Source of the DNA: JACCTH01 sp050741915
GTDB taxonomy: Bacteria > Actinomycetota > Acidimicrobiia > Spongiisociales > ZC4RG35
Length of the DNA: 39,249 bases
Assembly: GCA_050741915.1 (NCBI GenBank)
Contig: JBOGEX010000005.1
Coordinates: forward strand, 1-39,249
Reading direction: 5' to 3'
Positions within the stretch are counted from its first letter, which is position 1. Every line of letters starts with the position of its first letter. The position numbers and the translations under genes are program-made. The notes beneath the pieces are model-generated. The model was not told the DNA's origin. It searched no databases and saw nothing but the letters and a program-made list of their open reading frames with translations. Shown piece by piece: positions 9,330 to 17,147 of the stretch.

Positions 9330-10860
9330 CGGAATCGGCGAAGGAGGCTTTGCGACCAGCGATCCATTCGCTCAGCTCGGCTTCCTTGGACTCATCGAGC
9401 AAGGGCGGTTCATATTCGGCCAGCATCTCCTTCCAGATGCTGTTGGCCCGGACCACTGCCTCCTGGCTCCCGTTCTCCAACCACTGTTCGAAGCTGTTGT
9501 TATCGGCGAGCCGGCTTCGCCAAAAAGCCGACTCGAAGTTGGCGAGTGTGTGCTCGTTGCCAAGAAAATGCTGACCGGGAGGATTCGTGAGGAGCGCATC
9601 GATCGCCAGTCCGTTCTCGCTCGTGTCGATGCCAGTGACGAAAGCCTCGGCCATCGAAGCCTGGTCGGAATCGAGGATGAACTTTTCATAACCCATGGTG
9701 AGGCCGCCCTCCAACCATCCGGCGGTGTGGAGGACGAAGTTGGTCCCCGCTTGCATAGTCGGAAAGAACGTGGCGGCGCTTTCAAAGGCGGCTTGGAAGT
9801 CGGGAACCTTGGAGGCGGTGAGATTGCCCCCGCTGCGAAAGGGCACCCCGAGCCGACGGGCGAGAGCTGCGATGACGAAGAGCACCAGCGCCGGTTCCGG
9901 GGTGCCGAAAGTCGGAGCGCCCGACTGCATGGAAATGGAGGAGGCAAAGGAGCCGAATACCACCGGCGCTCCCGGCCGGACCATCTGGCAAAAGGCCATG
10001 CCGGCCATCGCTTCGGCCAGGGTCTGGGTAGCGGTGGCGGCGACGGTCACCGGCGCCATCGCTCCCGCGAGGATGAAGGGCGTAATCAGGCAGGCCTGAT
10101 TGGCCTCGGCGTAGACCCGAGCTGACCCGAGCATGTTGTAGTCCCAGCTCATCGGGGAGTTGGCATTGCACAGTGAGAGCAGGACGGTGTTCTGATCGAT
10201 GAAGTCTTCGCCGAAGAGGATGCGGACCATGTCCACCGTGTCCTGCGCCCGCTCGGGGGCGGTGACCGATCCCATGAAGGGGCGATCGTGATACTTGATA
10301 TGAGAAAACACCATGTCGAAGTGGCGTTTGTTGACCGGGAGATCGACTGGCTCACAGAGGGTGCCGCCGCCGTGGTGGAGCGAGGGGCTCATGTGGGTGA
10401 GCCGGGCGAAGTTCTGGAAGTCGGCGATGGTGGCATAGCGGCGCCCGCCGTCCAGGTCGCGCACGAACGGCGATCCATACGCCGGAGCAAAAACCATGTG
10501 GGGATCACCGATCGTGACGGTGTGCTCGGGGTTGCGAGCGTGCTGAATGAAGGTCTTGGGGGCGCTCTCCTGGATGAGCCACCGCGCCAGACCGTCGGGA
10601 AAGCGGACCCGGGTGCCTTCCACCTCCGCCCCTCCCGCTTTGAAAATCTCGACTCCGTGCGGGAAACCCACCACCTCGATGCCCACCTCGGCCAGGAGGC
10701 GCGAGGCGTTTGCCTCGATCATTGCCAGCCCTTCCTCCTCGAGGACCTCGACCGGTTTGAGCTTGCGAGTGAGGAAGGGCACCGAGTCGAGCGCCCGCGC
10801 CGTGCGGGCCGCCTGCCGAGCCGCCCGACCGCCGCCCCGTCTGCCGTGGGCCTGTTCCAT
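9322..10860 (-). CDS. MttB-family methylamine/betaine:corrinoid methyltransferase (non-pyrrolysine)
   Basis: Transfers a methyl group from a quaternary or tertiary amine to a cob(I)alamin protein. The 512-residue product fits the trimethylamine methyltransferase (COG5598) family, with the typical N-terminus RRGGGRAARQAAR followed by a long TIM barrel. Family members acting on trimethylamine carry pyrrolysine at an in-frame UAG; this frame has no internal stop, so it belongs to the non-Pyl branch, whose characterised members use glycine betaine (MtgB), proline betaine, carnitine or butyrobetaine. The betaine-type transporter and ALDH in the window favour glycine betaine, but the substrate is not proven. 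The start is ATG 10860; the frame runs open further upstream through repeat copy B, which is not coding. Confidence 0.9.
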   Translation of the reverse strand: MEQAHGRRGGGRAARQAARTARALDSVPFLTRKLKPVEVLEEEGLAMIEANASRLLAEVGIEVVGFPHGVEIFKAGGAEVEGTRVRFPDGLARWLIQESAPKTFIQHARNPEHTVTIGDPHMVFAPAYGSPFVRDLDGGRRYATIADFQNFARLTHMSPSLHHGGGTLCEPVDLPVNKRHFDMVFSHIKYHDRPFMGSVTAPERAQDTVDMVRILFGEDFIDQNTVLLSLCNANSPMSWDYNMLGSARVYAEANQACLITPFILAGAMAPVTVAATATQTLAEAMAGMAFCQMVRPGAPVVFGSFASSISMQSGAPTFGTPEPALVLFVIAALARRLGVPFRSGGNLTASKVPDFQAAFESAATFFPTMQAGTNFVLHTAGWLEGGLTMGYEKFILDSDQASMAEAFVTGIDTSENGLAIDALLTNPPGQHFLGNEHTLANFESAFWRSRLADNNSFEQWLENGSQEAVVRANSIWKEMLAEYEPPLLDESKEAELSEWIAGRKASFADSDV

Positions 10861-10892
10861 GATGCGGAATAACACTACATCATGGAACAAGC

Positions 10893-10997
10893 GCTTCTCC
10901 CCCTGAAGGGGGGAGTACCGGCGTGGCCGGGGAGGGCCCTCCGTTGCCTTTGGCGACACCTCCCCCGACGCTCGCCTCGCTCGCTGGGGGAGGAAAC
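10893..10997 (-). repeat. Palindromic MITE-like repeat, copy B (inside C1 operon)
   Basis: About 105 bp, in reverse orientation relative to copy A (5885-6011). It ends in an imperfect terminal inverted repeat (GCTTCTCCCCC and GGGGGAGGAAAC) and holds the same modules: CCGGCGTGGCCGG next to one end and GCTCGCCTCGCTCGC next to the other, with GGGAGG/CCTCCC runs between. It lies between the RACo-like and MttB genes, one of only two non-overlapping junctions in the operon. Confidence 0.75.
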
Positions 10998-11026
10998 AGG
11001 CTCGCTCGGGCGAGAAACGCCGGGAG

Positions 11027-12967
11027 CTAAGGCCGCCGCCGGCGGGCGGACATGACCGGCTCTGGCAGCGGCAGAAGAGTTTGCAACTTGGGGTAGCGGT
11101 CGATCTTGTGAGGAATCGCCATCGCCGCCACGAACTTTTCCTGAAAGCTCGGCTCCACCGCGGTTTCGATCTTCTCGACCGTGCGCGCCACTTGCTCGAT
11201 CTCCCGCCGCGACTCACCGGACAAAAGGGCCATCATCGCCCCCATCCCGGCGGCATTACCAGCGGCCGATACCTTTCTCGGTTCGCAGTCGGGGATGAGA
11301 CCGAGGGCCATGGCGTAGATCGGATCGATATGGCTGCCAAAGGCACCGGCAAGTCGGATCTGATCAACGTCGGTCACTCCCAAGTGATCCATCAAGAGAT
11401 CGCAGCCCGCCCGCAGGGCCGCCTTGGCCAGTTGGATCGCCCGCACGTCGTTCTGGGTGACCAGGATTTGGGGCTCGTCGTGGAGCCGGTAGGAAAACGT
11501 ACGGCCATCGGCGGTCACCCGCAGTGACCGATCCTGATCGACAATCACCCCGTCAGCGGTGATGACACCCGACAAGAAGAGCTCAGCCACCACCTCGATG
11601 ATTCCGGAACCACAGATGCCGGTGATAGCGGTTGGATCGAATCCCGATTCGTCCGACCACATCTCCTGCCCGATCACCCGCAGGCGGGGCTCGAGCGTCG
11701 CGCGATCGATACGGACCCTTTCGATCGCCCCCGGGGCGGCTCGCTGTCCCGACGAGATTTGGGCCCCCTCGAAGGCAGGGCCGGTCGGGCTCGACGCCGC
11801 CAGCAAGCGCTCGTTGTTTCCGAGCACGATCTCGGCATTTGTTCCCACGTCGACCACCAACATCGTTTCCGACTGTCGATGGGGGCCCTCGGATAGCGTT
11901 ACCCCGGCGGCATCGGCTCCGACATGACCGGCGACGCAGGGGAGCGTGTAGACGGTGGCTCCGGGGTGGACATCGAGTCCCAACTCCCGAGCCGGTGTGT
12001 CCAAGGCCGCGGTCGTGACCAGCGCAAAGGGGGCGGTTCCGAGCTGACGGGGATCGAATCCCAGCACCAGATGGTGCATGATTGGATTGCCAACGACAGC
12101 GAGTTCGAGGATGTCCAATCGATCTACACCCGCATCGGCGACGAGCTCGCCGATCAGGGCGTCGAGTGCCTCGCGCACAACGGCTGTGAGGCGCTTCTCG
12201 CCGCCTTCGTTCATCATGATGTAGGAAACCCGGCTCATGAGGTCCTCACCAAATCCGATCTGAGGATTCATCCGACCGTTCGAGGCAACAACCGCCCCGG
12301 TAAAGAGATCGCAGAGATGGCCGGCGATGGTTGTCGATCCGACATCGAAAGCCACTCCGAGGGCCAAGTCACGGAAACCGGGCCAGACTCCGATCACCTT
12401 TTCTCCTCGCCGGACGGCAACAGTCACTTTCCAATCACCCCGGCGCAACGCCGCCTGGAGCTCTGTTAGGACCGCCGGCTCGAAGGACAGGGCGGTGAGC
12501 TCCCACTGGCTGTCGAGAGCAGCGAGAACACGTTCGGCATCTCCCGTTGGGCTGGCGAGATCGGGCTCTTCGACTTCCAGGTAATGAAGCCGCACCACCG
12601 GGTCCACCGGGAGGCTGTCGACTTCGGCTCGTTTGCGCACCACCTGTCGATGGACTTGGCTCTCCGCTGGCACGTCGATGACCACGTCGTTGAGGATGTG
12701 GGCGGCGCAGCCCAGGCGCATTCCGTCGGACAAGGGGCGACGGCCGTGATAGGAGGCTTCGACCTCACCAGGCGGAGACAGTCGATTGTGTCGTGCATCG
12801 ATACCGGGCCGGCTCCCGATCGACACCTGGCAGCGACCGCAGATCCCGCGGCCGCCGCACACCGAATCGAGATCTACACCTAGAGCGCGGGCAGCATCGA
12901 GGACCGTGGTGTCAACCGCGACCTGACCTCTACGGCCCGAGGGAGTGAAGACGACTTGGGGAGCCAA
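11027..12967 (-). CDS. Corrinoid-activation ferredoxin/ATPase (RACo-like, ASKHA domain)
   Basis: Reductively reactivates inactive cob(II)alamin in the corrinoid protein using ATP. It has 646 residues. The N-terminal [2Fe-2S] ferredoxin domain has ligands C37-x5-C43-x2-C46 and C87. A linker follows to about 200, then a C-terminal ASKHA ATPase domain with phosphate loops FDVGSTT and VVDVGTNAEI and the GSGI and GAFGSH motifs. Length and architecture match RACo/RamA-type activators (DUF4445 family), although [2Fe-2S] RACo differs from methanogen RamA. It is flanked by a vapC remnant on the 5' side and repeat copy B on the 3' side, unlike the other, overlapping junctions of the operon. Confidence 0.92.
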   Translation of the reverse strand: MAPQVVFTPSGRRGQVAVDTTVLDAARALGVDLDSVCGGRGICGRCQVSIGSRPGIDARHNRLSPPGEVEASYHGRRPLSDGMRLGCAAHILNDVVIDVPAESQVHRQVVRKRAEVDSLPVDPVVRLHYLEVEEPDLASPTGDAERVLAALDSQWELTALSFEPAVLTELQAALRRGDWKVTVAVRRGEKVIGVWPGFRDLALGVAFDVGSTTIAGHLCDLFTGAVVASNGRMNPQIGFGEDLMSRVSYIMMNEGGEKRLTAVVREALDALIGELVADAGVDRLDILELAVVGNPIMHHLVLGFDPRQLGTAPFALVTTAALDTPARELGLDVHPGATVYTLPCVAGHVGADAAGVTLSEGPHRQSETMLVVDVGTNAEIVLGNNERLLAASSPTGPAFEGAQISSGQRAAPGAIERVRIDRATLEPRLRVIGQEMWSDESGFDPTAITGICGSGIIEVVAELFLSGVITADGVIVDQDRSLRVTADGRTFSYRLHDEPQILVTQNDVRAIQLAKAALRAGCDLLMDHLGVTDVDQIRLAGAFGSHIDPIYAMALGLIPDCEPRKVSAAGNAAGMGAMMALLSGESRREIEQVARTVEKIETAVEPSFQEKFVAAMAIPHKIDRYPKLQTLLPLPEPVMSARRRRP

Positions 12968-13003
12968 GCGCTCAGTATCCCATCCTCACCACTCGCCGCC
13001 CGA

Positions 13004-13144
13004 TCAGGCGAGCGGATTCAACCAGTGGAGCTCACTGAAGCGAGCGAAGTCTCCGTCGGTCGACGCCACGGCGACACCGTGATCGATGGCAAGGGCTGCC
13101 AGCATGGCGGCGTAACGGGTAGAGCGCCCTAACTGTCGGTCCTA
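13004..13144 (-). pseudogene. VapC-type PIN toxin remnant (C-terminal fragment)
   Basis: The minus strand encodes about 46 codons, bounded upstream by TAG and ending at 13004, with the C-terminal PIN pattern: RYAAMLAALAIDHG, then VASTDGDFARF and HWLNPLA. This closely resembles the end of the intact toxin at 21147-21575 (AIGHGLDLYSADSDFARF, ITWVNPL). The N-terminal half with the first catalytic Asp is absent. It sits between two genes of the C1 operon, so it looks like the scar of an inserted toxin-antitoxin module. Confidence 0.75.
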
Positions 13145-13152
13145 CACCCGAT

Positions 13153-14058
13153 TTACGTCCCAGGGTTCGCAGTTCGACGGTTGGGACGGCGGCGAGCGGG
13201 ATCCACCAAGGTGGGTTCCTGGCGGTGAGCCCGGATCCAGCGGGCACAGTGGAGATCGTGGCCGGCGAGGACGTCGGCGGCCATCACTGCTTGCAGAATC
13301 TCGGGCTCGAGGGGGTTGGTGATGGCCGAGGTCATCCCGGCTCCGATGGCCATGGTCAGAAAAGCAGCGTTGATCCCGGCCCGATGTGGGAGGCCGAAGC
13401 TGATGTTCGAGGCCCCGCAGGTGGTGTTGACTCCGAGTTCGTTGCGCAACCGACCGATGAGCCGGAACACTTGCTGGCCAGCGGTGCCCATCGCTCCGAT
13501 CGGCATCACCAAAGGATCGACCACGACGTCTTCTTTGCCGATGCCATAGTCGGCGGCTCGGTTCACGATCTTCCTCGCCACTTCGAATCGAACGTCGGGG
13601 TCTTCGGAGATCCCGGTCTCATCGTTGCTGATTGCAACTACCGCGGCCCCGTACTTGGCAACCAAAGGCAGCACTTGCTCGAGCCTCTCTTCTTCACCCG
13701 TCACTGAGTTGACCAGCGGCTTGCCCTGATAAACCGCCAGACCCGCTTCGAGAGCGGCGACGATCGAGGAATCGATGGACAATGGCACGTCGGTCAACGA
13801 CTGCACGAGTTCGATCGCCTTGGCGAGCAGAGCCGGCTCGTCAGCTAGGGGAATCCCGGCATTGACGTCGAGCATCGGCGCCCCGGCGTCCACCTGGGCG
13901 AGGGCGTCCTTTTCCACCCGCGAGAAGTCGCCGTTGCGCATCTCCTCGGCCAGGAGCTTGCGACCGGTGGGGTTGATGCGCTCACCGATCACAACGAAGG
14001 GTCGCTCGAACCCGATCACTACCTCTCGATTGGGAGAGGAAATGACAGTGTCGGTCAT
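13153..14058 (-). CDS. Methyltetrahydrofolate:corrinoid methyltransferase (pterin-binding, MtgA/AcsE-like)
   Basis: Moves the methyl group between the corrinoid protein and THF. A 301-residue dihydropteroate synthase-fold TIM barrel: IGERINPTG near residue 25 (pterin binding), DVNAG, SIDSS, and GASNISFG near 225, all typical of methyl-THF methyltransferases such as MtgA and AcsE. The ATG overlaps the previous stop (ATGA). The last 15 residues are Arg/Pro-rich and unlike the family; they run up to the vapC remnant and may have been altered by that insertion. In this operon the enzyme would make methyl-THF from the MttB-loaded corrinoid protein. Confidence 0.92.
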   Translation of the reverse strand: MTDTVISSPNREVVIGFERPFVVIGERINPTGRKLLAEEMRNGDFSRVEKDALAQVDAGAPMLDVNAGIPLADEPALLAKAIELVQSLTDVPLSIDSSIVAALEAGLAVYQGKPLVNSVTGEEERLEQVLPLVAKYGAAVVAISNDETGISEDPDVRFEVARKIVNRAADYGIGKEDVVVDPLVMPIGAMGTAGQQVFRLIGRLRNELGVNTTCGASNISFGLPHRAGINAAFLTMAIGAGMTSAITNPLEPEILQAVMAADVLAGHDLHCARWIRAHRQEPTLVDPARRRPNRRTANPGT

Positions 14059-14351
14059 CGCTTTCCTCCCCGGCCCGCGATCTCGTTGAGCACGTCGGGG
14101 GAAATCTCCTTCTCGAGCCGCTTCGCCTCCGTCGCCACCTCCATCTCGAGATCATCGCCGCAGGGACGGGAATCGCGTACCCACTCGTTGAGATATTCGT
14201 CGGTGCCAAAGAGGCCGGCATACATGGCCGCCCGATCGATCGCTACTTGAAACCGAGGAGCAAGCTCGCGCCGAGCGCTCTCCCGGCCTCGCTTCGCCAC
14301 CACTTGGGCTGGAATATCTCGCCAACGGATGATGGTTAGTTCGGCGCTCAT
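14055..14351 (-). CDS. Small 'virulence factor' domain protein (PF13769-like)
   Basis: A 98-residue soluble protein. The conserved core TIIRWRDIPAQVVAKRG and the following AIDRAAMYAGLFGTDEYLNEW match the family named 'virulence factor' (PF13769), whose biochemical role I do not know. It overlaps its neighbours on both sides by ATGA, so it is made with the DUF1638 protein and the methyl-THF methyltransferase. Stoichiometric coupling suggests a small accessory subunit of the corrinoid methyl-transfer system; that is inference from context only. Confidence 0.8.
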   Translation of the reverse strand: MSAELTIIRWRDIPAQVVAKRGRESARRELAPRFQVAIDRAAMYAGLFGTDEYLNEWVRDSRPCGDDLEMEVATEAKRLEKEISPDVLNEIAGRGGKR

Positions 14352-14950
14352 GCCGCCGAACCGGCTGCCGTCCGAATCGCCGGCTGGAAATCGCCGTAGC
14401 CGACATGATGATGTTCGAAACTGAGCCCCAACCTCTTGGCCGCCTCCTCTGCCCTGAGCACCAACTCAGCGGACTCGAGCTGAGACAAATAGATGAGCCG
14501 TCGGTAGTTGCCGAAGTAGTCATGGCGTAGCTGAGGCCAGCGGTCGAGGCCGAGCCCCTGCCAGACCAGCCGGTCGAAATGCTTCACCAGGAAATCGGTG
14601 AGATAGAAGGTCGCCGGGTCATCCTCGTGCAGCCGTGCGAACCGATCGACGCCGGCGAAAAACTCATAACAATGAGCACCCGGCAGCCGCTCGATTCCGC
14701 GTTCCTCGAGCATCCGGTCGAGCATTCCGCCCGTTCCGCAATCGGCATACCCAACGAAGATCTGTTCATAGCGCCCGCTCGCCCGGTCGATCCGCTCGCG
14801 GACCGCCTCGGTTATCTGTTGGGGGGTGTTGTGAAGGACGGCGGGCAGGCACTCGATGTCGACCCAGTCGAGCCCGCTCCCCTTGAGAACGTCTCCAAGC
14901 TCGCGAGCCAGGGCACCGCAGGCGATGATCAAAACCCGGCCCGATTTCAC
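14348..14950 (-). CDS. DUF1638 protein
   Basis: A 200-residue soluble protein. It starts with a beta-alpha unit (RVLIIACGALARELGDVL), has a Cys/Gly-rich motif YADCGTGGMLD near residue 70 and a HCYEFFAG motif near 97, which fits DUF1638 (PF07796). Cys and His in these motifs could bind metal or act catalytically; I cannot tell. It is translationally coupled (ATGA) to the corrinoid protein upstream and to the PF13769-like protein downstream. From memory, DUF1638 genes recur beside MttB and corrinoid proteins, but no function is assigned. Confidence 0.85.
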   Translation of the reverse strand: MKSGRVLIIACGALARELGDVLKGSGLDWVDIECLPAVLHNTPQQITEAVRERIDRASGRYEQIFVGYADCGTGGMLDRMLEERGIERLPGAHCYEFFAGVDRFARLHEDDPATFYLTDFLVKHFDRLVWQGLGLDRWPQLRHDYFGNYRRLIYLSQLESAELVLRAEEAAKRLGLSFEHHHVGYGDFQPAIRTAAGSAA

Positions 14951-15648
14951 GGATCTTCTCCGCTCGTCATCCGGCGAGCCAGCACCAGGGCCTCGGCGGT
15001 CTCAGCAGCCACCGCCGCATCGCGGCAATAGGCATCGGCGCCCACCGCCTTGCCAAACTCCTCGTTGAGGGGAGCGCCACCAACCAGCACGATGTAATCG
15101 TCTCGGATCCCCTTCTCCTTCAACGCATCGATGACCACCTTCATGTAGGGCATCGTGGTAGTGAGAAGGGCCGACATCCCCAGGATGTCGGGCTTGTGCT
15201 CATCGAGGGCGGCGATGAATCGTTCGGCGTCCGTGTTGATGCCGAGGTTGATGACCTCGAAACCGGCTCCTTCCAGCATCATCGCCACCAGATTCTTGCC
15301 GATGTCGTGGATGTCGCCTTTGACGGTTCCGATCACGACTTTGCCAATCGTTTGAGCACCCGTTTCGGCGAGCAACGGGCGCAAAATCTCCATGCCCGCC
15401 TTCATCGCATTCGCCGCCAGTAAGACCTCGGGGACGAAAAGGATTCCGTCTCGAAAGTCGATCCCGACAATACGCATTCCTTCGACCAGCGCATCGTTCA
15501 GCACGCGCTGGGGATCCCAGCCCCGACCCAGCAAGATGTTGGTGCCCTCGACGATCTCGGGCGCCAGGCCGTCATAAAGGTCGTCGTGCATCTGGTGGAC
15601 GAGGTCGTCGTCAGCGAGCGAGTTGAGATCGAGTTCTTCTTCAGCCAT
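14947..15648 (-). CDS. Corrinoid (cobalamin-binding) methyl carrier protein
   Basis: Carries the methyl group on cobalamin between the MttB-like and pterin-binding methyltransferases. It has 233 residues: a helical cap domain at about 10-95 and a Rossmann B12-binding domain at about 100-225. The base-off/His-on signature DxHxxG is present as D112-I-H-D-I-G117, with His114 the lower cobalt ligand; the further SALLTTTM and VGGAPL motifs are also there. It resembles MtbC/MttC/MtgC. It is the first gene of the C1 operon and diverges from selD across 73 bp. No strong Shine-Dalgarno precedes its ATG. Confidence 0.95.
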   Translation of the reverse strand: MAEEELDLNSLADDDLVHQMHDDLYDGLAPEIVEGTNILLGRGWDPQRVLNDALVEGMRIVGIDFRDGILFVPEVLLAANAMKAGMEILRPLLAETGAQTIGKVVIGTVKGDIHDIGKNLVAMMLEGAGFEVINLGINTDAERFIAALDEHKPDILGMSALLTTTMPYMKVVIDALKEKGIRDDYIVLVGGAPLNEEFGKAVGADAYCRDAAVAAETAEALVLARRMTSGEDP

Positions 15649-15656
15649 TTCGGTTC

Positions 15657-15693
15657 TGTTCCACGATACGGGACGGTGCTACAGAGCGGAACA
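15657..15693. promoter_or_regulatory. Candidate operator between the C1 operon and selD
   Basis: The 73-bp divergent intergenic region holds an interrupted inverted repeat, TGTTCCAC (15657-15664) and GCGGAACA (15686-15693), pairing at 7 of 8 positions with a 21-bp spacer. It lies upstream of both genes, so one regulator (perhaps the IclR protein of the operon) could control both. No binding evidence exists. Confidence 0.35.
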
Positions 15694-15721
15694 CTAGCCG
15701 AGCGCCGTTAGCGTAACCATC

Positions 15722-16765
15722 GTGCAGCAAACCCGATTGACGGCTTTTTCGCATGGAGCCGGATGCGGCTGCAAGCTCTCTCCCGACGAGCTCGCATCCA
15801 TTATCGACCCGCTCCGCTCACATCCGGCATTGGAAGCGCCCGAACTCGTAGTCGGCCTAAAAACTTCCGACGATGCGGGTGTCTGGCGGCTCCCGACCGG
15901 AGAATTCCTCCTGCAGACGGTGGACTTCTTCACGCCCATTGTCGACGACGGCTACGACTGGGGTCAGATCGCGGCCGCCAATGCCCTCTCAGACATCTAC
16001 GCGATGGGTGGTCGACCGATCACCGCCCTGCAGCTCGTAGCGTGGCCGAGAGAGAATCTCTCCTTCGAGCTGCTCGGCGAGGTCATGCAGGGAGGGGCCG
16101 ACATCATGGCCGAGGCTGGAGCCACGATCATCGGGGGCCACTCGATCGACGACTCCGAGCCCAAATACGGTTTTGCCGTCACCGGAACCGTGGTCGATCC
16201 GATCACCAATGCTGGCGCCAAACCTGGCGACCAGTTGGTGCTCACCAAGCCTCTCGGCACCGGGATCGTCACCACCGCCCTAAAAATGGATTCATGTCCG
16301 CCGCAGCTCGCGGAGAAAGCGGTGGAGCTGATGACCTCTCTCAATGATCGGGCGGTGCAGCCGATGCTCGATCAACAAGTCCACGCCGCTACCGATGTCA
16401 CGGGCTTTGGCTTCCTCGGACACTTGCGAGAGATGCTGCTTGCCTCGAACGTCGCCGCAGTCATCGACCCGGCCGCAGTGCCAGTTCTCGACGGCGTCAT
16501 CGATCTGGTCGCAAAGGGTCATTTTCCCGGGGGGAGCCAGCGCAACCTGCAATCGCTCCGATCGTTCATCGCTGGTGCTCAGCCCGACCAGAGGCTGTTG
16601 GGAGTGCTCGCCGACGCCCAAACCTCGGGGGGTCTGCTTATTTCTGTAGCGCCCGAGCGAGCCAACGATCTGATCGCCGATTTGGAGGAAGCCGGAAACC
16701 TGGCGGCGGCGATCGTTGGCGCTATCACTCATGGTTCGCCCGGCGTTTCGTTCGTCAGTAGGTAA
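15722..16765 (+). CDS. selD: Selenide, water dikinase (selenophosphate synthetase)
   Basis: Makes selenophosphate from selenide and ATP, the selenium donor for Sec-tRNA. It has 347 residues. The N-terminal active-site motif SHGAGCGCK (Cys15, Cys17, Lys18) matches E. coli SelD; this is a Cys form, not a Sec form. DDAGVW, DFFTPIVDD, AMGGRP, GGHSIDD and DVTGFGFLGH are the family's ATP and Mg binding motifs. The start is GTG 15722 without an obvious Shine-Dalgarno. It diverges from the corrinoid operon and overlaps the DsrE-like gene tail-to-tail by 11 bp. Confidence 0.97.
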   Translation: MQQTRLTAFSHGAGCGCKLSPDELASIIDPLRSHPALEAPELVVGLKTSDDAGVWRLPTGEFLLQTVDFFTPIVDDGYDWGQIAAANALSDIYAMGGRPITALQLVAWPRENLSFELLGEVMQGGADIMAEAGATIIGGHSIDDSEPKYGFAVTGTVVDPITNAGAKPGDQLVLTKPLGTGIVTTALKMDSCPPQLAEKAVELMTSLNDRAVQPMLDQQVHAATDVTGFGFLGHLREMLLASNVAAVIDPAAVPVLDGVIDLVAKGHFPGGSQRNLQSLRSFIAGAQPDQRLLGVLADAQTSGGLLISVAPERANDLIADLEEAGNLAAAIVGAITHGSPGVSFVSR

Positions 16766-17117
16766 GGACCCGATCAGCCGCAAAGGTCAGCTCCACCAGC
16801 TTGGCCGGTGCAGCAAAGGTGGCGTTGGTCGAGACCAGGTCTGCTTCGGTGATGCCTCGGGCATTGGCCGACATCTTCGACACGTAAATCTGCACACCCT
16901 TGGCGACGAGATTCGGAATGTGATCGGCCATTGTGCCAGTGCCGATTCCGGCGGTGGCTTGAACAACGGCGTCCCTCATGAAATGAGCAGCATCACCAGC
17001 GAAGAACACGGTCACGTCATGGCCATCCTCGACCGCGGCCAGGGCTACTAGGCAGCCAAGAGCAGCGCGGGTCGGCGCCTCGGGGCCGTGAGTGATCTGA
17101 ACCAGCAAAGACCCCAT
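16755..17117 (-). CDS. DsrE/DsrF-like small protein next to selD
   Basis: A 120-residue soluble protein of the DsrE fold: an N-terminal strand (LLVQITHG), HDVTVFFAGDAAHFM, a long middle helix and VQIYVSKMSANARGI. DsrE/TusD proteins hand on sulfur or selenium through a Cys normally just before the ARGI motif; here that segment reads VSKMSANARGI with no Cys, and the only Cys (LGC near residue 22) is in a helix. The start ATG 17117 has an AGGAG 7 nt upstream. Its position between selD and tRNA-Sec suggests a selenium link, as for YedF, but the missing Cys argues against simple transfer activity. Confidence 0.75.
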   Translation of the reverse strand: MGSLLVQITHGPEAPTRAALGCLVALAAVEDGHDVTVFFAGDAAHFMRDAVVQATAGIGTGTMADHIPNLVAKGVQIYVSKMSANARGITEADLVSTNATFAAPAKLVELTFAADRVLTY

Positions 17118-17147
17118 ATCTTCTCCTTCTGTACCGGAAGCCAATTC

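Noticed and set aside
9322..10860. Pyrrolysine-containing trimethylamine methyltransferase
   Set aside because: There is no in-frame TAG in the MttB gene and no pyl genes are in the window.
10861..11217. N-terminal extension of the MttB frame
   Set aside because: It runs through repeat copy B and into the RACo gene; family homology starts at ATG 10860.
16755..16757. TGA ending the DsrE-like gene as a selenocysteine codon
   Set aside because: The protein is complete at this point, no SECIS-like hairpin follows, and the stop lies within the selD 3' end.
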